From contig CANTFK010000633.1 of the NCBI GenBank assembly GCA_947646735.1, positions 62,001-126,000 on the forward strand: a stretch of DNA of 64,000 nucleotides, written 5' to 3'. Made by a program: the position numbers and the translations under genes. Every line of letters begins with the position of its first letter. The stretch's first letter is position 1. Source of the DNA: Peronospora farinosa. Its lineage: Eukaryota; Oomycota; Peronosporomycetes; Peronosporales; Peronosporaceae. The notes beneath the pieces were generated by a model. That model saw only the letters and a list, made by a program, of their open reading frames with translations. It searched no databases and had not been told where the DNA came from. This document shows, piece after piece, positions 21,102 to 31,342 of this stretch.

Positions 21102-22330
21102 TCATGGTGTGAAGTTACATTGTCTCTTGTTTTCGAAATCGCCGTTTCTCGATTGTTTTCTTTCAGGTTTTTCACCTTTTTTCAATGCAGCTGCCTTGGG
21201 TGTCTTTTTGCTCCGTCGGCCCGATTTCCTTGGAACAATTTTTCCAGCAAATTCATCATTACTTTTGCGTGTATCAATTTCATTCTTATTACAATCTTCG
21301 TTACAGAGATTGTTATTTTCTTCACAAGTTGTTCGTTCCAAAGCGAGTTGCTCCGACTCGTCTTCTTCGTCATCCTTTAGAGATTGAACAATTTTCTTGT
21401 TGGATTCATCGTTAAGCGTTTCAATATTGCTCACGTGACGAGTAATGGTTACCACTCTGTCCTTTAGAAGTAAAATCTTGTAACCTTTCGTCTCGTCATT
21501 TTTCATAAGTATTAGCGCCTTCTCGGCGTGTCGCTCCAACGACTTTTTCTTTGGATCACGCCATGCCATGCACGGCGACCCAAAAACAACAATATCGTTT
21601 AAGCTTGTTTGTGTTTTCGTTAGCAATTCAATTGGAGACACTCTTCCAGGGTTTGATCTTGTGGGGCTTCGGTTAAGTATGTAGGTTGCATACTCTGCCG
21701 CCTCTGACCAATACATAAGAGGCACTCCAGAACCAAAAATCATGCATCGAATCATATTAAAAATGGTTCGATTCATTCTTTCTGCTTTTCCATTTGAGGC
21801 TGGCTCTGCCGGCTTCCGTAACTTGACGCCTAACACCGGTCTCTTTACAAAAAAGATCAACATTTCGATACTCTCCACCACCATCTGTTCTCAATACGTG
21901 GATCCTGCATCTAAACTCGTTTTCAAACCAAACAAGAAAATGCTCAAACATTTTTGCCGCTCTGTCTTTTGTTCGAGCAGCAAATACTCGGACGTAATTT
22001 GAAAAATGATCGACAAACACCACTAAATAGCAAATTCCACGTCGATCTCGTGGGGTAATAGGACCTTTCAGTTCACTGCAGATAACTCCACCCACACGAT
22101 CAAATCGGAGCGTGTTGACCCGTGTCTTTCTGCGCTTGCTTTGCTCTTGTAGATTTTCCTTCGGCACATGTCAGACAATTCGGTCTCGAGTGATCCGTTA
22201 TTGCAATGCCTGACCTGGAATCTTTTGCCAGTTTCTCAATTGTGTCATAAGCTAGATGACCCAAACGAGCGTGAAAATGATGTAAAGTTCCTTTTTGGAC
22301 ATCGCTTTGCACGCCTTCTGTCGCCACATT
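21102..22330 (-). pseudogene. Copia GAG-pre-integrase and integrase
   Basis: Frames 22100-22360 (LHHFHARLGHLAYDTIEKL, then NCLTCAEGK: the HHCC zinc region), 21757-22167 (YLVVFVDHFSNYVRVFAA, VLRTDGGGEYRN) and 21102-21884 (NGKAERMNRTIFNMIRCM, then YWSEAAEYATYILNRSPT). These are the integrase N-terminal, core and C-terminal parts. They overlap in different frames, so two frameshifts separate them. Confidence 0.85.
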
Positions 22331-22369
22331 CATTACCATATTCGAAAATTTCTTATTCACGTCAATAGG

Positions 22370-22750
22370 TTTTTTTTGCGCGCAGCTTCGTTACAAAAAT
22401 TGACCCATACACTTCCGCACGGAACAACACGTCCTTTCCAAGCGACATATCCATATGTTTCCCATTGTCTCTCAAAATGCACCCTTTTTTCCTTAAACAT
22501 CCCAAAGATATGAGATTTTTCGCCAGAGTCGGTGCGTAGTAGACTTCCGATAGGACAATGGTTGACTTGATGCCAGATGTACTTTGCAGTGTAACACTTC
22601 CAACCTTAGTTACCCGTAGTACTCCACCATCCGGGAGGATTAAAATCTATTTCTCGCTGCAAAGTTCTGCATTTCTAAGAAGACTTTCATCCGACACCAA
22701 ATGCCGACTAGCTCCACTGTCAACGATCCATAAGTCATCACTCAAAAATT
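22370..22750 (-). pseudogene. Copia aspartic protease
   Basis: The minus strand reads DDLWIVDSGASRHLVSDESL, the Copia protease active site (D-S-G-A-S), followed by a TAG, then VLSEVYYAPTLAKNLISLG, the usual protease end. It directly follows Gag. Confidence 0.8.
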
Positions 22751-22754
22751 TAGA

Positions 22755-23960
22755 TTATTCAGAACTTGAAAAATCTTCTAATTTCTCGTCGACTGTGTTT
22801 AACGCGTAGCGTCGATCGTTGTCTACATCATTCTGGCGTCCCTTTTTCTTTTCAAAACGTTTGGTACGTTTGCTTGTATGTGGACAATCCTTTCGAATGT
22901 ACCTTTCCATGCCGCAATTGTAGCAACTTCGTTGTGGCTTCGCCTCATTAATCGAATTCACGTGATTTTGCCCCGATTTCTTGGGCTTATGCAAATCACC
23001 TTCCAGCTCCTGAGCCCACGCAATTAATTCTTGTGCGTGCTGAATGTAATCTTGTCGCTGGGGATTGTAGCGAATCATTAATGCCATTTTCAAATGAGGT
23101 GCAGCATACTTAACGATTTTTTCCACAATTAACTTCTCGTGCGAACCGCTCTCTCTGGCTAAAGCCACAAGATACAGGAAATGTTCGGTCCACGACCTAG
23201 ACACATTCTTTTCCGCGGCGAACCTGTTTGCGGCCTGTTGATGCGTGATGTTGACCTTAAATGCATTATGCATCTGGTCCAAAACGTAGTATAATTGAGG
23301 CGAAACGGCCCACCAGATGCCAATATTTGCTTGGAAGTAACTGGCCGCATGGACTTCCATATGCTCTCCAAGCTTGTTTACCTTCAAACGTTCCGTCCAA
23401 GCAAAACCAGAGGACAATTCCGTGACCTCAATTGCCTCGATAAACAAATAAGCCCACTGCTTAAAACCTGCACCGAGACCTGCATATATTTCAGCTCCGT
23501 TGAAATTCTGAATGTTCAACTTTGGTATTGTTACACCCCCAGATGGGCCAAACGGATTCATCACGGGATGTCTTTGCGGTGGCATATCTCTCACCATCCC
23601 TTGACCCTGTGCTTGACGAGGGTACTCTTGTTGAGCGCGAGCTGCTCCAGCACGTATATCTACACCCCGTTCAATGCCATCCTCCCCACTAAGATCATTT
23701 ACTGTCATCCTCTGGCCAAATGGCCCGTAATTTTTGAGTGTCTCGCGAAAAACACTTGCGTTTTCCGAGGTATGAGAACCTCGCTGTGACCCGGGCGACG
23801 TACTTGGAGCCGATGCTTGAGAGCGTCCTTCCTCAACAGCATTCAATCTTCCTTCCAGACGCTTGACATAATTCAAAAGATCGTGACTGGCAGCGGCTGT
23901 TTTATCCTCGCTGTCCTCCATCTCGATCTCAACCCTTCCTTTACCAAAGGGGACTTCCAC
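22755..23960 (-). pseudogene. Copia Gag with altered zinc knuckle
   Basis: 401-codon open frame. A short coiled-coil N-terminus, a proline/serine linker, the UBN2-like Gag core (FKQWAYLFIEAIEVTEL ... VSRSWTEHFLYLVALARESG) and one knuckle CYNCGMERYIRKDCPH. The histidine of the CX2CX4HX4C pattern is replaced by tyrosine. The frame itself is intact, so this Gag might still be made. The start at 23960 follows the Y-type LTR and PBS by about 60 bp. Confidence 0.75.
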
Positions 23961-24018
23961 GTAATCGAAACGAAGGTCTTTGTTTAAAACTTTGTGAACT
24001 TAATAAAATGGCCGTAAT

Positions 24019-24034
24019 CTTTGGGCTCATAACC
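24019..24034 (-). other. Copia primer-binding site (Y type), half-tRNA
   Basis: Next to LTR Y the plus strand reads CTTTGGGCTCATAACC, identical in character to the anticodon stem-loop of eukaryotic initiator tRNA-Met with its CAT anticodon. The element thus appears to be primed by a tRNA cut in the anticodon loop, as known for Drosophila copia. The X-type site at 24811-24825 reads CTTGGGCTTATAACC, with the anticodon C changed to T. Confidence 0.75.
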
Positions 24035-24303
24035 TGTTAAAAACTAAAAAACGCATGACAAAAAAAGACTTTACTTACGGACGCGTGCCAGACGCGTTTC
24101 GGCCCGCCGCCGCGGGCCTCCCCAGTGGCTTACCGATCGCAAAGTGATCCTACTCAGTGCAGTGGCATCTGCCGCTGCCACACAGTCTACCTATGCATCG
24201 AACGTTCTAGAACTACCTAGAATAGACTATATTAGAACAGCCTAGCAGACTTCACCGGCGTACATCTAGTACCCGGCTAGATACGAAGTTCCACTTTCCA
24301 ACA
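24035..24303 (-). repeat. Copia LTR type Y, internal
   Basis: 269 bp, on the minus strand TGTTGGAAAGTGG ... TTTTTAACA. It shares only the first nine bases with LTR X. On one side it has a PBS (24019-24034) leading to Gag, on the other a polypurine tract (24304-24317, minus strand CCGGCGAGGGGGAG). It thus serves formally as 3' LTR of one element and 5' LTR of the next. Confidence 0.8.
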
Positions 24304-24317
24304 CTCCCCCTCGCCGG

Positions 24318-24825
24318 TGAGAGTGTGCGACTTGGTACTTGACGCTATAAGCGCGCTCATTGACTGCTCATCTTAAGCATTCCTGTCACATTACATGCGC
24401 TGGCTGCTTGTACGCACGCATTCCTTGCGCCGCCTTGAGCATCCCGCCAGCATATCCCGACTTCAGCGTCGTCCTCGCATCGACTCGCTCGACTCATCAG
24501 CGGTCTGATGGTCCACAAACTTCTTACGCTTCTTCGTCGTCTTGCACTTCATGATAGCCGTCCTTATGTCTTCCAAATTGCTGTCCTTCGCATTTCTCCA
24601 TGGCTCCGCGTCGTAGCTTAACTTCGGATGCACCAGCCATTGTTAGATTGCTTGCTACTGCCATCCATCCTTCGTGTGTGTGTGTGCTTCCCCTAGCACC
24701 AACTGTCTCACCTGCGCCGATCCTTTCTTCCGCTCAGTCCTCTGTCACGAGCTCCTTCGTTTCGCATTTGTGCAGCAGCGCTTACCCATACTTGGTGGCG
24801 CGCGCGCAATCTTGGGCTTATAACC
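24318..24825 (-). mobile_element. Truncated Copia 3' region between the two LTR types
   Basis: About 500 bp without coding content, between the Y-type polypurine tract and the PBS of the outer X-type LTR. It is the 3' untranslated end of a Copia element whose coding part is deleted. Confidence 0.6.
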
Positions 24826-25197
24826 TGTAGGAAAAACCACGCGTGACTAGACGTAAGCAGAGGGAACCTGTTAGTGAATCCACTGCACAAAATAATCACA
24901 CGAGTAAGTTGGCGTGTTAGTGCCAGAGAAAGTTGCCGGAAAAAATTCAGCTAGCTTTAAAAGAAAAAAAGAGGAAGTGTATTAATCCCAGGAGAAAGAA
25001 AAACTCCTGAGTTATTTTGACCGTAATCCTAAAATATAGAGCATACATAGAAACGCCTCTGTAGGCTGCTTCTCTCACCACGAGTGTAACTCCCTTGACA
25101 ATCGTTTCGCATCACACTCTCAACCTCTGTATGAATTTGACCACGGTAAGTTTGTATACGGAAATGTTTTCTTCAAAAGACAAACCCATTTCCAACA
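24826..25197 (-). repeat. Copia LTR type X, right (5') copy
   Basis: 372 bp, TGTAGG to CCAACA on the plus strand, paired with 19031-19400 with only a few differences. TCTCC follows at 25198-25202. Confidence 0.9.
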
Positions 25198-25202
25198 TCT
25201 CC

Positions 25203-25310
25203 AACTTAAAGAAGATGCGAGTACAATACGATAGGAAAAGATACTATTGTCGAATATTATCAGCTAAGATATATTTACATTGGCACTTCATGTTAGTGCC
25301 AATGTAATGT
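25203..25310 (+). repeat. Interspersed repeat R1, right half
   Basis: Matches the reverse complement of 1913-2010 (AACTTAAAGAAGATGCG onward to ACATTGGCACTTCAT). Together with 18815-19030 it restores the R1 repeat once the Copia insertion is taken out. From 25311 to 25501 nothing is recognised. Confidence 0.85.
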
Positions 25311-25506
25311 AAAGGGATCAACATGTTACAGTCAGGGCTGTGCAATTTGCGGTTCAAAATTAGAAGCTCGATTTGGATTAGATCAATGAAGGACAGACCA
25401 AAACATTACGTCAGATGTCATCTACTTTAACATACCGCAGTGCACATCAACATTAAGATGCGAATAGAAACCGGTAAGCTAATGTATGGTATCGTCGTAG
25501 CGGTAT

Positions 25507-26106
25507 TGTAACAGGGTATCTAGTTACACGTAAACATTAAGTAATATACGTAATGTTTGATCTAAAAGTATCCACGATTACTTTCGACCTGTCACTTGGG
25601 TGCGATACACAAATGTGATCCACCCTCGTGAATGTGATATCCATTTATGGATTCACATGAGAAGGGATGACGCTAGTTGAAGCTAGGCATCGCGACGTCT
25701 CAGAAAGACGTCAGTTGCGATCTTAAATCTAGATTTAAGTTCAAGCGACAGGATACGCTTCTAAAGAGTCGCGTATCCGATCTATATACATCTATAGCCA
25801 ATCAGTAATTCAATTTATATTTAATTATAATTAATTAAATATAGCTCAGTTTTGAATTTGCTTAAACACCGAAGCACCACGCACGAGAAGCTGAAAAGCT
25901 TCTGCGTGACGTCGGTGCCTTCTTGTGAAGAAGTTCGTTGCACTCTCGCTTAAGCGAAAGGCAACTGGTGGTACGACTGCTTAAGCAGTCGACTAACCTC
26001 CCAACCACCCTCGCACGCGCACGTAAGACGGTCTAACCGCTTCCTCGCTTGTGTATAAGGTGTGTGCTCGTAGTACGAGGCAGCTTCGTAGAAGTGCCCG
26101 TCTACA
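25507..26106 (+). repeat. Solo LTR-B with target duplication
   Basis: 600 bp, TGTAACAGGG to CGTCTACA, almost identical to 11046-11652. GGTAT is duplicated at 25502-25506 and 26107-26111, and no internal region is present, so it is the product of recombination between the two LTRs of a Gypsy-2 element. Confidence 0.95.
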
Positions 26107-26111
26107 GGTAT

Positions 26112-26711
26112 AGATTTTTCTGCATAGAATTGCATACTCATTGCTGAAGTCGCGCTGCACTTTATCTACGTAGTACCGGGTTGAGCGTCGTCGGTGATGT
26201 CCCATACGTAGCATGCGAAAGTGCACTACTACTGGTTCCAAAGCCAAGCATGATATTACCATTTTGCTTGAGCATCATTCTACTGACAATGTCGGCAGCA
26301 AAATGATCATGCTGTAGAGGCGTGTGTAGCAATGACCAGGTCAGAAATATGCAATATTGGCTACGTCTGTACTACGTACACAATAGGATGTAGATACAGA
26401 AAATCTCGCCTAAAGTACACTGCCTCAGCTTATAACTTTTGTTAACTGCTACATAATATGGGCGACCCCATTCACAAGACATCGACTAATAGTAATACAT
26501 CCTTACTGGTAACTTGCCCTAACTGATATATACCTTTGGTCCCAGGGGATCATTTTAGGCAAGTTTTTTTGTATTGTCAAATTTGTAGCGAACGTACACC
26601 TCTTTAACAAAAAAATCTCTTAAGAGACGTAACTTTACTTCATTTTGTTTAAATTGTTGTTTGTCATTATTTTCTACCCAGTCACCGACTAAACTCTAAT
26701 TTTTAGTGAAA
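26112..26711. other. Non-coding upstream region of the TRMT10 gene
   Basis: 600 bp, AT-rich, with no recognisable frame. It separates the repeat island from the first host gene and should hold its promoter; no specific element could be identified. Confidence 0.4.
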
Positions 26712-27965
26712 ATGCTCTCAATATCAGAGACTTTGCACCATGATTCTGTCGATGCTTCAGAACTCGACAGCGCAGTCACTACTTCGTCTCGACAATTGAC
26801 AACTACCTGTCATTCATCCAGAAGCAATTCAGTTTTGCGAGCCCAGCGCACGAGGCAGAAGACACAGCGCTTTGAACTCCTCCACTCCATGACTGCAGGT
26901 GCGATCGAATTGACATAAAACGAACGAGTGTGTTTCTTATTATTAACCTCATTAGTATTTGTATTGAATAATTGAGTAGAGGAACGTCTGAAGTTTTTAA
27001 AGCAAGAGACTGCAAAGAAGGAGGAAGTACTACAGCGTCTACAGCGAGCAGCAGCTTCTGACAGCTTCAGCCAACGGATTGTGATTGATTTGAGCTTTGA
27101 CAGCATCATGAACGATAAAGAACTTCGAAGTCTTGCGAACCAGCTTAAGCTCTGCTATGGGGCAATCAAGCAAATGGCCGAGCCGTTTCAATTGGTCTTT
27201 TGCAATCCTAGCGGGCAGCTGGAGCACTCGTTAGAACGGTATGGCGCCAGCAATTGGTATATTCAGTGGCGACGTGGAGCTGAAAGCGTCGCAGAGCACT
27301 TTCAACTGGACAAACTCGTGTATTTATCACCCGATTCTCCCAATGTACTGAAGAAAATAGACCCAGAGAAGATATATGTGATTGGGGGCATTGTGGATAA
27401 GTCCCGTCGAAAGGTTAGTAGGCTGGCGAGATAAAAACTCGGTCGGAGCATTAAATGGTCATTTTGCCAAATGCAGGGAGCAACGCTTAACGCAGCTACT
27501 GAAGCTGGTATCACGACAGCCCGATTGCCGATTCAGGAGAATATCCCAGAACGGCCGGACCATATATTGAACGTCAACACGGTAGTTGACGTGCTGATCA
27601 ACTTTCAAGAGCTCGGCGACTGGCCGCGCGTGCTGGAAACTGTGTTACCACAGGTACAGACTCGACAGAACACTACTTTGGCAGTAAACGTGAAGCTAAC
27701 AGATAATGGTGCTTGTGTGTAACAAAAGCGTAAACGGAGCCAGGTAGGTCGAAAAGCTATTCGACGGCGACAGAAGCAGCAAATGCTCCAGACCGTTTCG
27801 GCTAACGGTACCAGTTCAAACCAAGCAAATGATGTCGCTCGGAGCCAAACTTACCAGAACAAGACCAAGCAGCGTGAAGTCATTAGCGACGGGATAGAGA
27901 ACACAGAAGCGGAGTTGTCTCCAACAGAGGACATAAGCTTGTGGTTGGACGATCTAGCAAGGTGA
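26712..27965 (+). CDS. TRMT10: tRNA (guanine-N1)-methyltransferase, TRMT10 family
   Basis: Model of four exons: 26712-26898, 26977-27413 (or from 26980), 27477-27653, 27729-27965; about 345 aa. TRMT10/Trm10 enzymes methylate N1 of purine 9 in tRNAs with S-adenosylmethionine, acting as SPOUT-fold monomers. Visible motifs: a coiled basic N-terminus, IVIDLSFDSIMNDKE, VYLSPDSPNVL, the family hallmark YVIGGIVDKS, then TTARLPIQ and LGDWPRVLETVLPQRKR with a basic tail. All introns are GT-AG and keep the frame. The TAA at 27720-27722 falls inside the last intron; splicing restores LPQ-RKR as in the family. The start is the first ATG of the frame. It is convergent with the ALKBH8 gene, another tRNA modifier. 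Confidence 0.85.
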
Positions 27966-28388
27966 CAACATATTGTATCGTCCACTTGCTGTTAAGAGAT
28001 CACTCCACAGCTAACGATATGTGACGAAAATGAAGGAATCTTGTTCGGATTGGGCCACTTTGACTCGAACGTTTTGTATTGACAGAGATCACGGAGGCAA
28101 GCCGATATCAAGTGCGCAATCGCTCAAGACGCACAGATGTCGTGAACATGGTGGACAAATGTGTACTGTGGGGATATACTTGACAGTAAATCAAAAGCAA
28201 TGCAGAATATATACGGAGACCAGACGCGATGGCGATCAGCCTTATTATTAGTTATAGCAGCTATGACACCGATGAAGTGACGAGAGGAGAAACCGACCAT
28301 ACAGGGACCAATTAACTACATTTTGCTAGCCAATGCACAGATCAGTCACAAGTAGTGCCTTCGATGCCGGCACAATTTTCCATTTGGA
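27966..28388. other. Convergent intergenic region
   Basis: About 420 bp between the ends of the TRMT10 and ALKBH8 genes. A 76-codon plus frame (28021-28251) has no recognisable content. It should hold both polyadenylation sites. Confidence 0.4.
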
Positions 28389-30290
28389 TCAACGGACACG
28401 TCGAAGAACGACAGCCCAGTTTGACTCATCGTAGTAGCTTGTCTCCACCTTGGCAATGCCTGACAGCTCTACAAGGCTCTCCAGTTCACCTTGCTTGAAC
28501 ATGTGGCAATATCGTTGAACTACCACGCGTTCTTGCACTTTCGTAGAGGGCTTATCGTCGGTGTCATCGCCAATGATTCCATTTCTAACATCGATGGGAT
28601 CTTTGTATGTATCGTCACTCTTTCCGTTGCGCTCAGATTTCACGGCAGTCGGGCTTTTTTCAAAGGAAGTGGCAAAACGCTTGTCCAAGTTCCAAGGCAC
28701 CATGAAGTCTTGCCGGCCTTCTTCAAAACGACGACGAGAACCCGTCATCTGCTCATGCGCCCATGCGTAAATGATTCCACGTCCGCCCACACGCAAAACA
28801 CGAAGCAGCTCCTTCACAGCCGCTAGTCGGTGACCAAGAGTACTGAGATGGTGAAGCACTGCGATTGACAGCGCAGCATCACACGAGTTCGAGCGCAACG
28901 GAACTGCTAGTGCGTCACACACCATCGTTTCAAGTCCGCGGTCTCGACAGATATTCACGAGACGTGAGCTTCGGTCACCGCCCATTACAAAGCTCTGCGT
29001 TGAATCGACACACTTCATATATTTCCCGTTTCCGCAACCAATATCAGCGATCACAGAACCACTCGGCAGCGTTGCTACGAAGTGAGCAACTCTCGGCCAT
29101 GGGCTATGTCGAGTGCTGCTAAAGTGCGCCGCTACTGTCTCATAAAATTTATGAACGTACTGTTGCTCCAACACGGTAGGTGCCAGGCTAGTTTCAGCGT
29201 CCTCTTCAGCCTCTTGCTTACTAGTATCCTGTCCTTCACGCATTGGGGTGTCGCAATGCTTTGGGTATGGACATTCGCACGGGCCTGATCGGATCTTACG
29301 AAAAGTAATGCTCAGTCTCCGTTGGCGTGCCACCTGCTTCCCATCGATCACATCAAACGTGCGTGGAACAATGGCATGCTCCCAAATGTAACGACTCACC
29401 CCGCTCATAACAGTTAGTGAACGCGCTGGCAAGAGCACACCTTCATTTTGAATGCCATCTGGGTGCCGAAAGTCCATAACAACTTCACTACAGATGCTCA
29501 ATGTTGCAATGGTGGTCGTAAATGCCGAGTGGGTGTCGAAGTGAAAAGCAATCCCTTGTCCCGGTAAATACTCGTTTACTGTAATCTGATCAGGTTTGTC
29601 GCCATCCATTATCCTGCATTCTTCTATCTTGTCAATTATCGATTGCAACACTTGTGGTATCGGTTCTTTCATCGGCTCATTAGAGTCACATCTCCTCGTA
29701 TCATAGTTAAACGTGTAGCCAAAGTGCTGCACTTGTCTCGCTCGAATGGTATGAGCCCAATGAGCTCCATTATCTCTCTCAAAGAAGGCAAGACACGCAT
29801 CTTCTTGTGCTTTAGTAATAAACTCAGCCTCAAATCTCAGTCCTGGAACTCGTCGTTCAGGCGAATCAGCATTACGTTGAACATGGTGCACTCTCAGGAG
29901 CCGATCACGAAATTCTTGCTCTTTTCTTGGTATTGCAAACTCGACGTACATGGGACGTCGGCCAAGCAGCTCACAAGGCTGTTCATGGAGCAATTCACGC
30001 AGTTTCTGAGCCACCTCAATGTCCGAAAATTCCAGCAAAATGACACGACGTGAGCCAGTCCCGTATAGTACGCGATTTACGATGGAATCAGCGTTTAAAG
30101 CACTGAAAGTTGAGGTGGAAGTCGACTGCAGCAGTTGGAATAGGAACGGGACGAGCTTGGACTCTGCGATCGTTTTGTCTTTGATGCGGCGACTCATCGT
30201 AAGTTTCAGAAAAGCGCTGGGCTGCTCATCGATGACAAAGTCGGTTAGCTTAAGCTCTAAAGCGGCTGGAGACTCATTAGTGTCGCTCAT
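28389..30290 (-). CDS. ALKBH8: Alkylated-DNA-repair homolog 8, tRNA wobble-uridine enzyme
   Basis: Single-exon frame of 633 aa combining the three ALKBH8 modules. Residues 20-125: RRM-like RNA-binding domain. Residues 160-335: AlkB 2-oxoglutarate/Fe(II) dioxygenase with HFD (H250, D252), EHAIVPR (H305) and RRLSITFRK. Residues 385-630: S-adenosylmethionine methyltransferase with VIADIGCGNGKY (about 413-424) and LSIAVLHHLST. The enzyme completes mcm5U and hydroxylates it to mchm5U at the wobble base of certain tRNAs. Four cysteines around residue 338-346 follow the AlkB domain, as in animal ALKBH8. The frame is complete, so the gene looks functional. Confidence 0.93.
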   Translation of the reverse strand: MSDTNESPAALELKLTDFVIDEQPSAFLKLTMSRRIKDKTIAESKLVPFLFQLLQSTSTSTFSALNADSIVNRVLYGTGSRRVILLEFSDIEVAQKLRELLHEQPCELLGRRPMYVEFAIPRKEQEFRDRLLRVHHVQRNADSPERRVPGLRFEAEFITKAQEDACLAFFERDNGAHWAHTIRARQVQHFGYTFNYDTRRCDSNEPMKEPIPQVLQSIIDKIEECRIMDGDKPDQITVNEYLPGQGIAFHFDTHSAFTTTIATLSICSEVVMDFRHPDGIQNEGVLLPARSLTVMSGVSRYIWEHAIVPRTFDVIDGKQVARQRRLSITFRKIRSGPCECPYPKHCDTPMREGQDTSKQEAEEDAETSLAPTVLEQQYVHKFYETVAAHFSSTRHSPWPRVAHFVATLPSGSVIADIGCGNGKYMKCVDSTQSFVMGGDRSSRLVNICRDRGLETMVCDALAVPLRSNSCDAALSIAVLHHLSTLGHRLAAVKELLRVLRVGGRGIIYAWAHEQMTGSRRRFEEGRQDFMVPWNLDKRFATSFEKSPTAVKSERNGKSDDTYKDPIDVRNGIIGDDTDDKPSTKVQERVVVQRYCHMFKQGELESLVELSGIAKVETSYYDESNWAVVLRRVR

Positions 30291-30943
30291 ATCGAGATGA
30301 CCAGTAATTATTTACGTGTGGTGTTATAATCCAAACATGGAGCCATTTCGACCTGTATTGTATGTTGATATGGGTACATTTGAGCCCGCTGACCAGAACT
30401 CACTTACACATTTGCGCCGTGATATCCATCCGTTACCTGTATATTCTACAGTCGTACACTCGATCAAGGTCAAGGCAGTTTGTCTTCTTCGTCCTGACGC
30501 TGCCTGACGCACAACTTGCCTTTAAAGTCCGGAGTAATATAATTGTGGACTCGAATGGATGCCAGCGCACATCGCGGATAAGTCTGCTAGACTTCATTGC
30601 AAATGCCTTTACAAGGTCACTATAAATACTGTCAGACACTTACACACGATCGTTCGCTGAGCCCGTGTATATGTACTTTTGCGCGGTGGAGTGGAGTGGC
30701 GAGAAGTAGCACCGAATAAGCGTCTCGATGACCATGTTATCACGGTATGTCATCACTGACTGTCATGTGGGTGCTAAACTGGCGCCATGCTGCATCCTGG
30801 TTACGTCTAATAGCGGTAGTACTACGAGAATGGTCTGCGGAAGGCGAAATTTCATTATGATCATCCGATGAAAAGCATCTTAGAGTTTGGTTGTCCGGTA
30901 AGTAGAAGTCATCATCTCTTGACGAAATGTGCATGATGCCTTC
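30291..30943. other. Non-coding upstream region of ALKBH8
   Basis: 650 bp with short chance frames on both strands and no motif. It ends where an LTR-B fragment begins. Confidence 0.4.
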
Positions 30944-31296
30944 TGTAGACGGGCGCTTCAATAAGAAGCTGCCACGTACTACGCGGGCACGAACCTTTGA
31001 GCAGCTTTAGGAAGCAGTTAGACCGTCTCACATCCGCTTGCCATGGAGATGGTGTTGGTCGGCGCTTTAAGCCGATCCAATTTGTTGCCGGCTACTTTAA
31101 GTGATCCGTGCAGCGAACTTTTAGAACAAGCAGCTACCTACGTATGTTTTCAGTCTTTTCGTGCGCAGTGAGTATGATGTAGTAAATCTAAGACTGACTT
31201 ACATTTCATAAGATTTAAATTAAATATAAGCTTAATTACTGATGGCTAATTATACAAAAATTGAATACGCGTCTCTTTAGAAGCGTATTCCTACGT
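30944..31296 (-). repeat. LTR-B fragment, left end of Gypsy-2 relic
   Basis: Begins TGTAGACGGGCGCTTC, the reverse complement of the LTR-B end, and runs to the inner AAGCGTATTCCTACG block. About 250 bp of the U3 side are missing. It should be the 3' LTR of the minus-strand Gypsy-2 relic. Confidence 0.75.
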
Positions 31297-31342
31297 AAAA
31301 CATCGAAAAAAGAGACGATGCCGCCGAAACGTGGTTAGGCTG

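Larger units (their letters stand above)
19031..25197 (-). mobile_element. Copia-type LTR retrotransposon composite
   Basis: Ty1/Copia element on the minus strand with the order Gag, protease, integrase, RT, RNase H. Outer LTRs (type X) at 19031-19400 and 24826-25197 are flanked by TCTCC at 19026-19030 and 25198-25202. The uninterrupted target is visible at 1995-2040 (reverse strand). Inside lies a second LTR of another type (Y, 24035-24303) with its own PBS and polypurine tract, so the unit is a composite of two related Copia elements. Every coding region has stops or frameshifts. Confidence 0.9.

Noticed and set aside
27720..27722. In-frame TAA that seems to truncate the TRMT10 protein
   Set aside because: It lies in a 75-bp GT-AG intron (27654-27728); splicing gives LPQ-RKR, which matches the family end.
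28021..28251. 76-codon frame between TRMT10 and ALKBH8
   Set aside because: No motif and no splice link to either gene.
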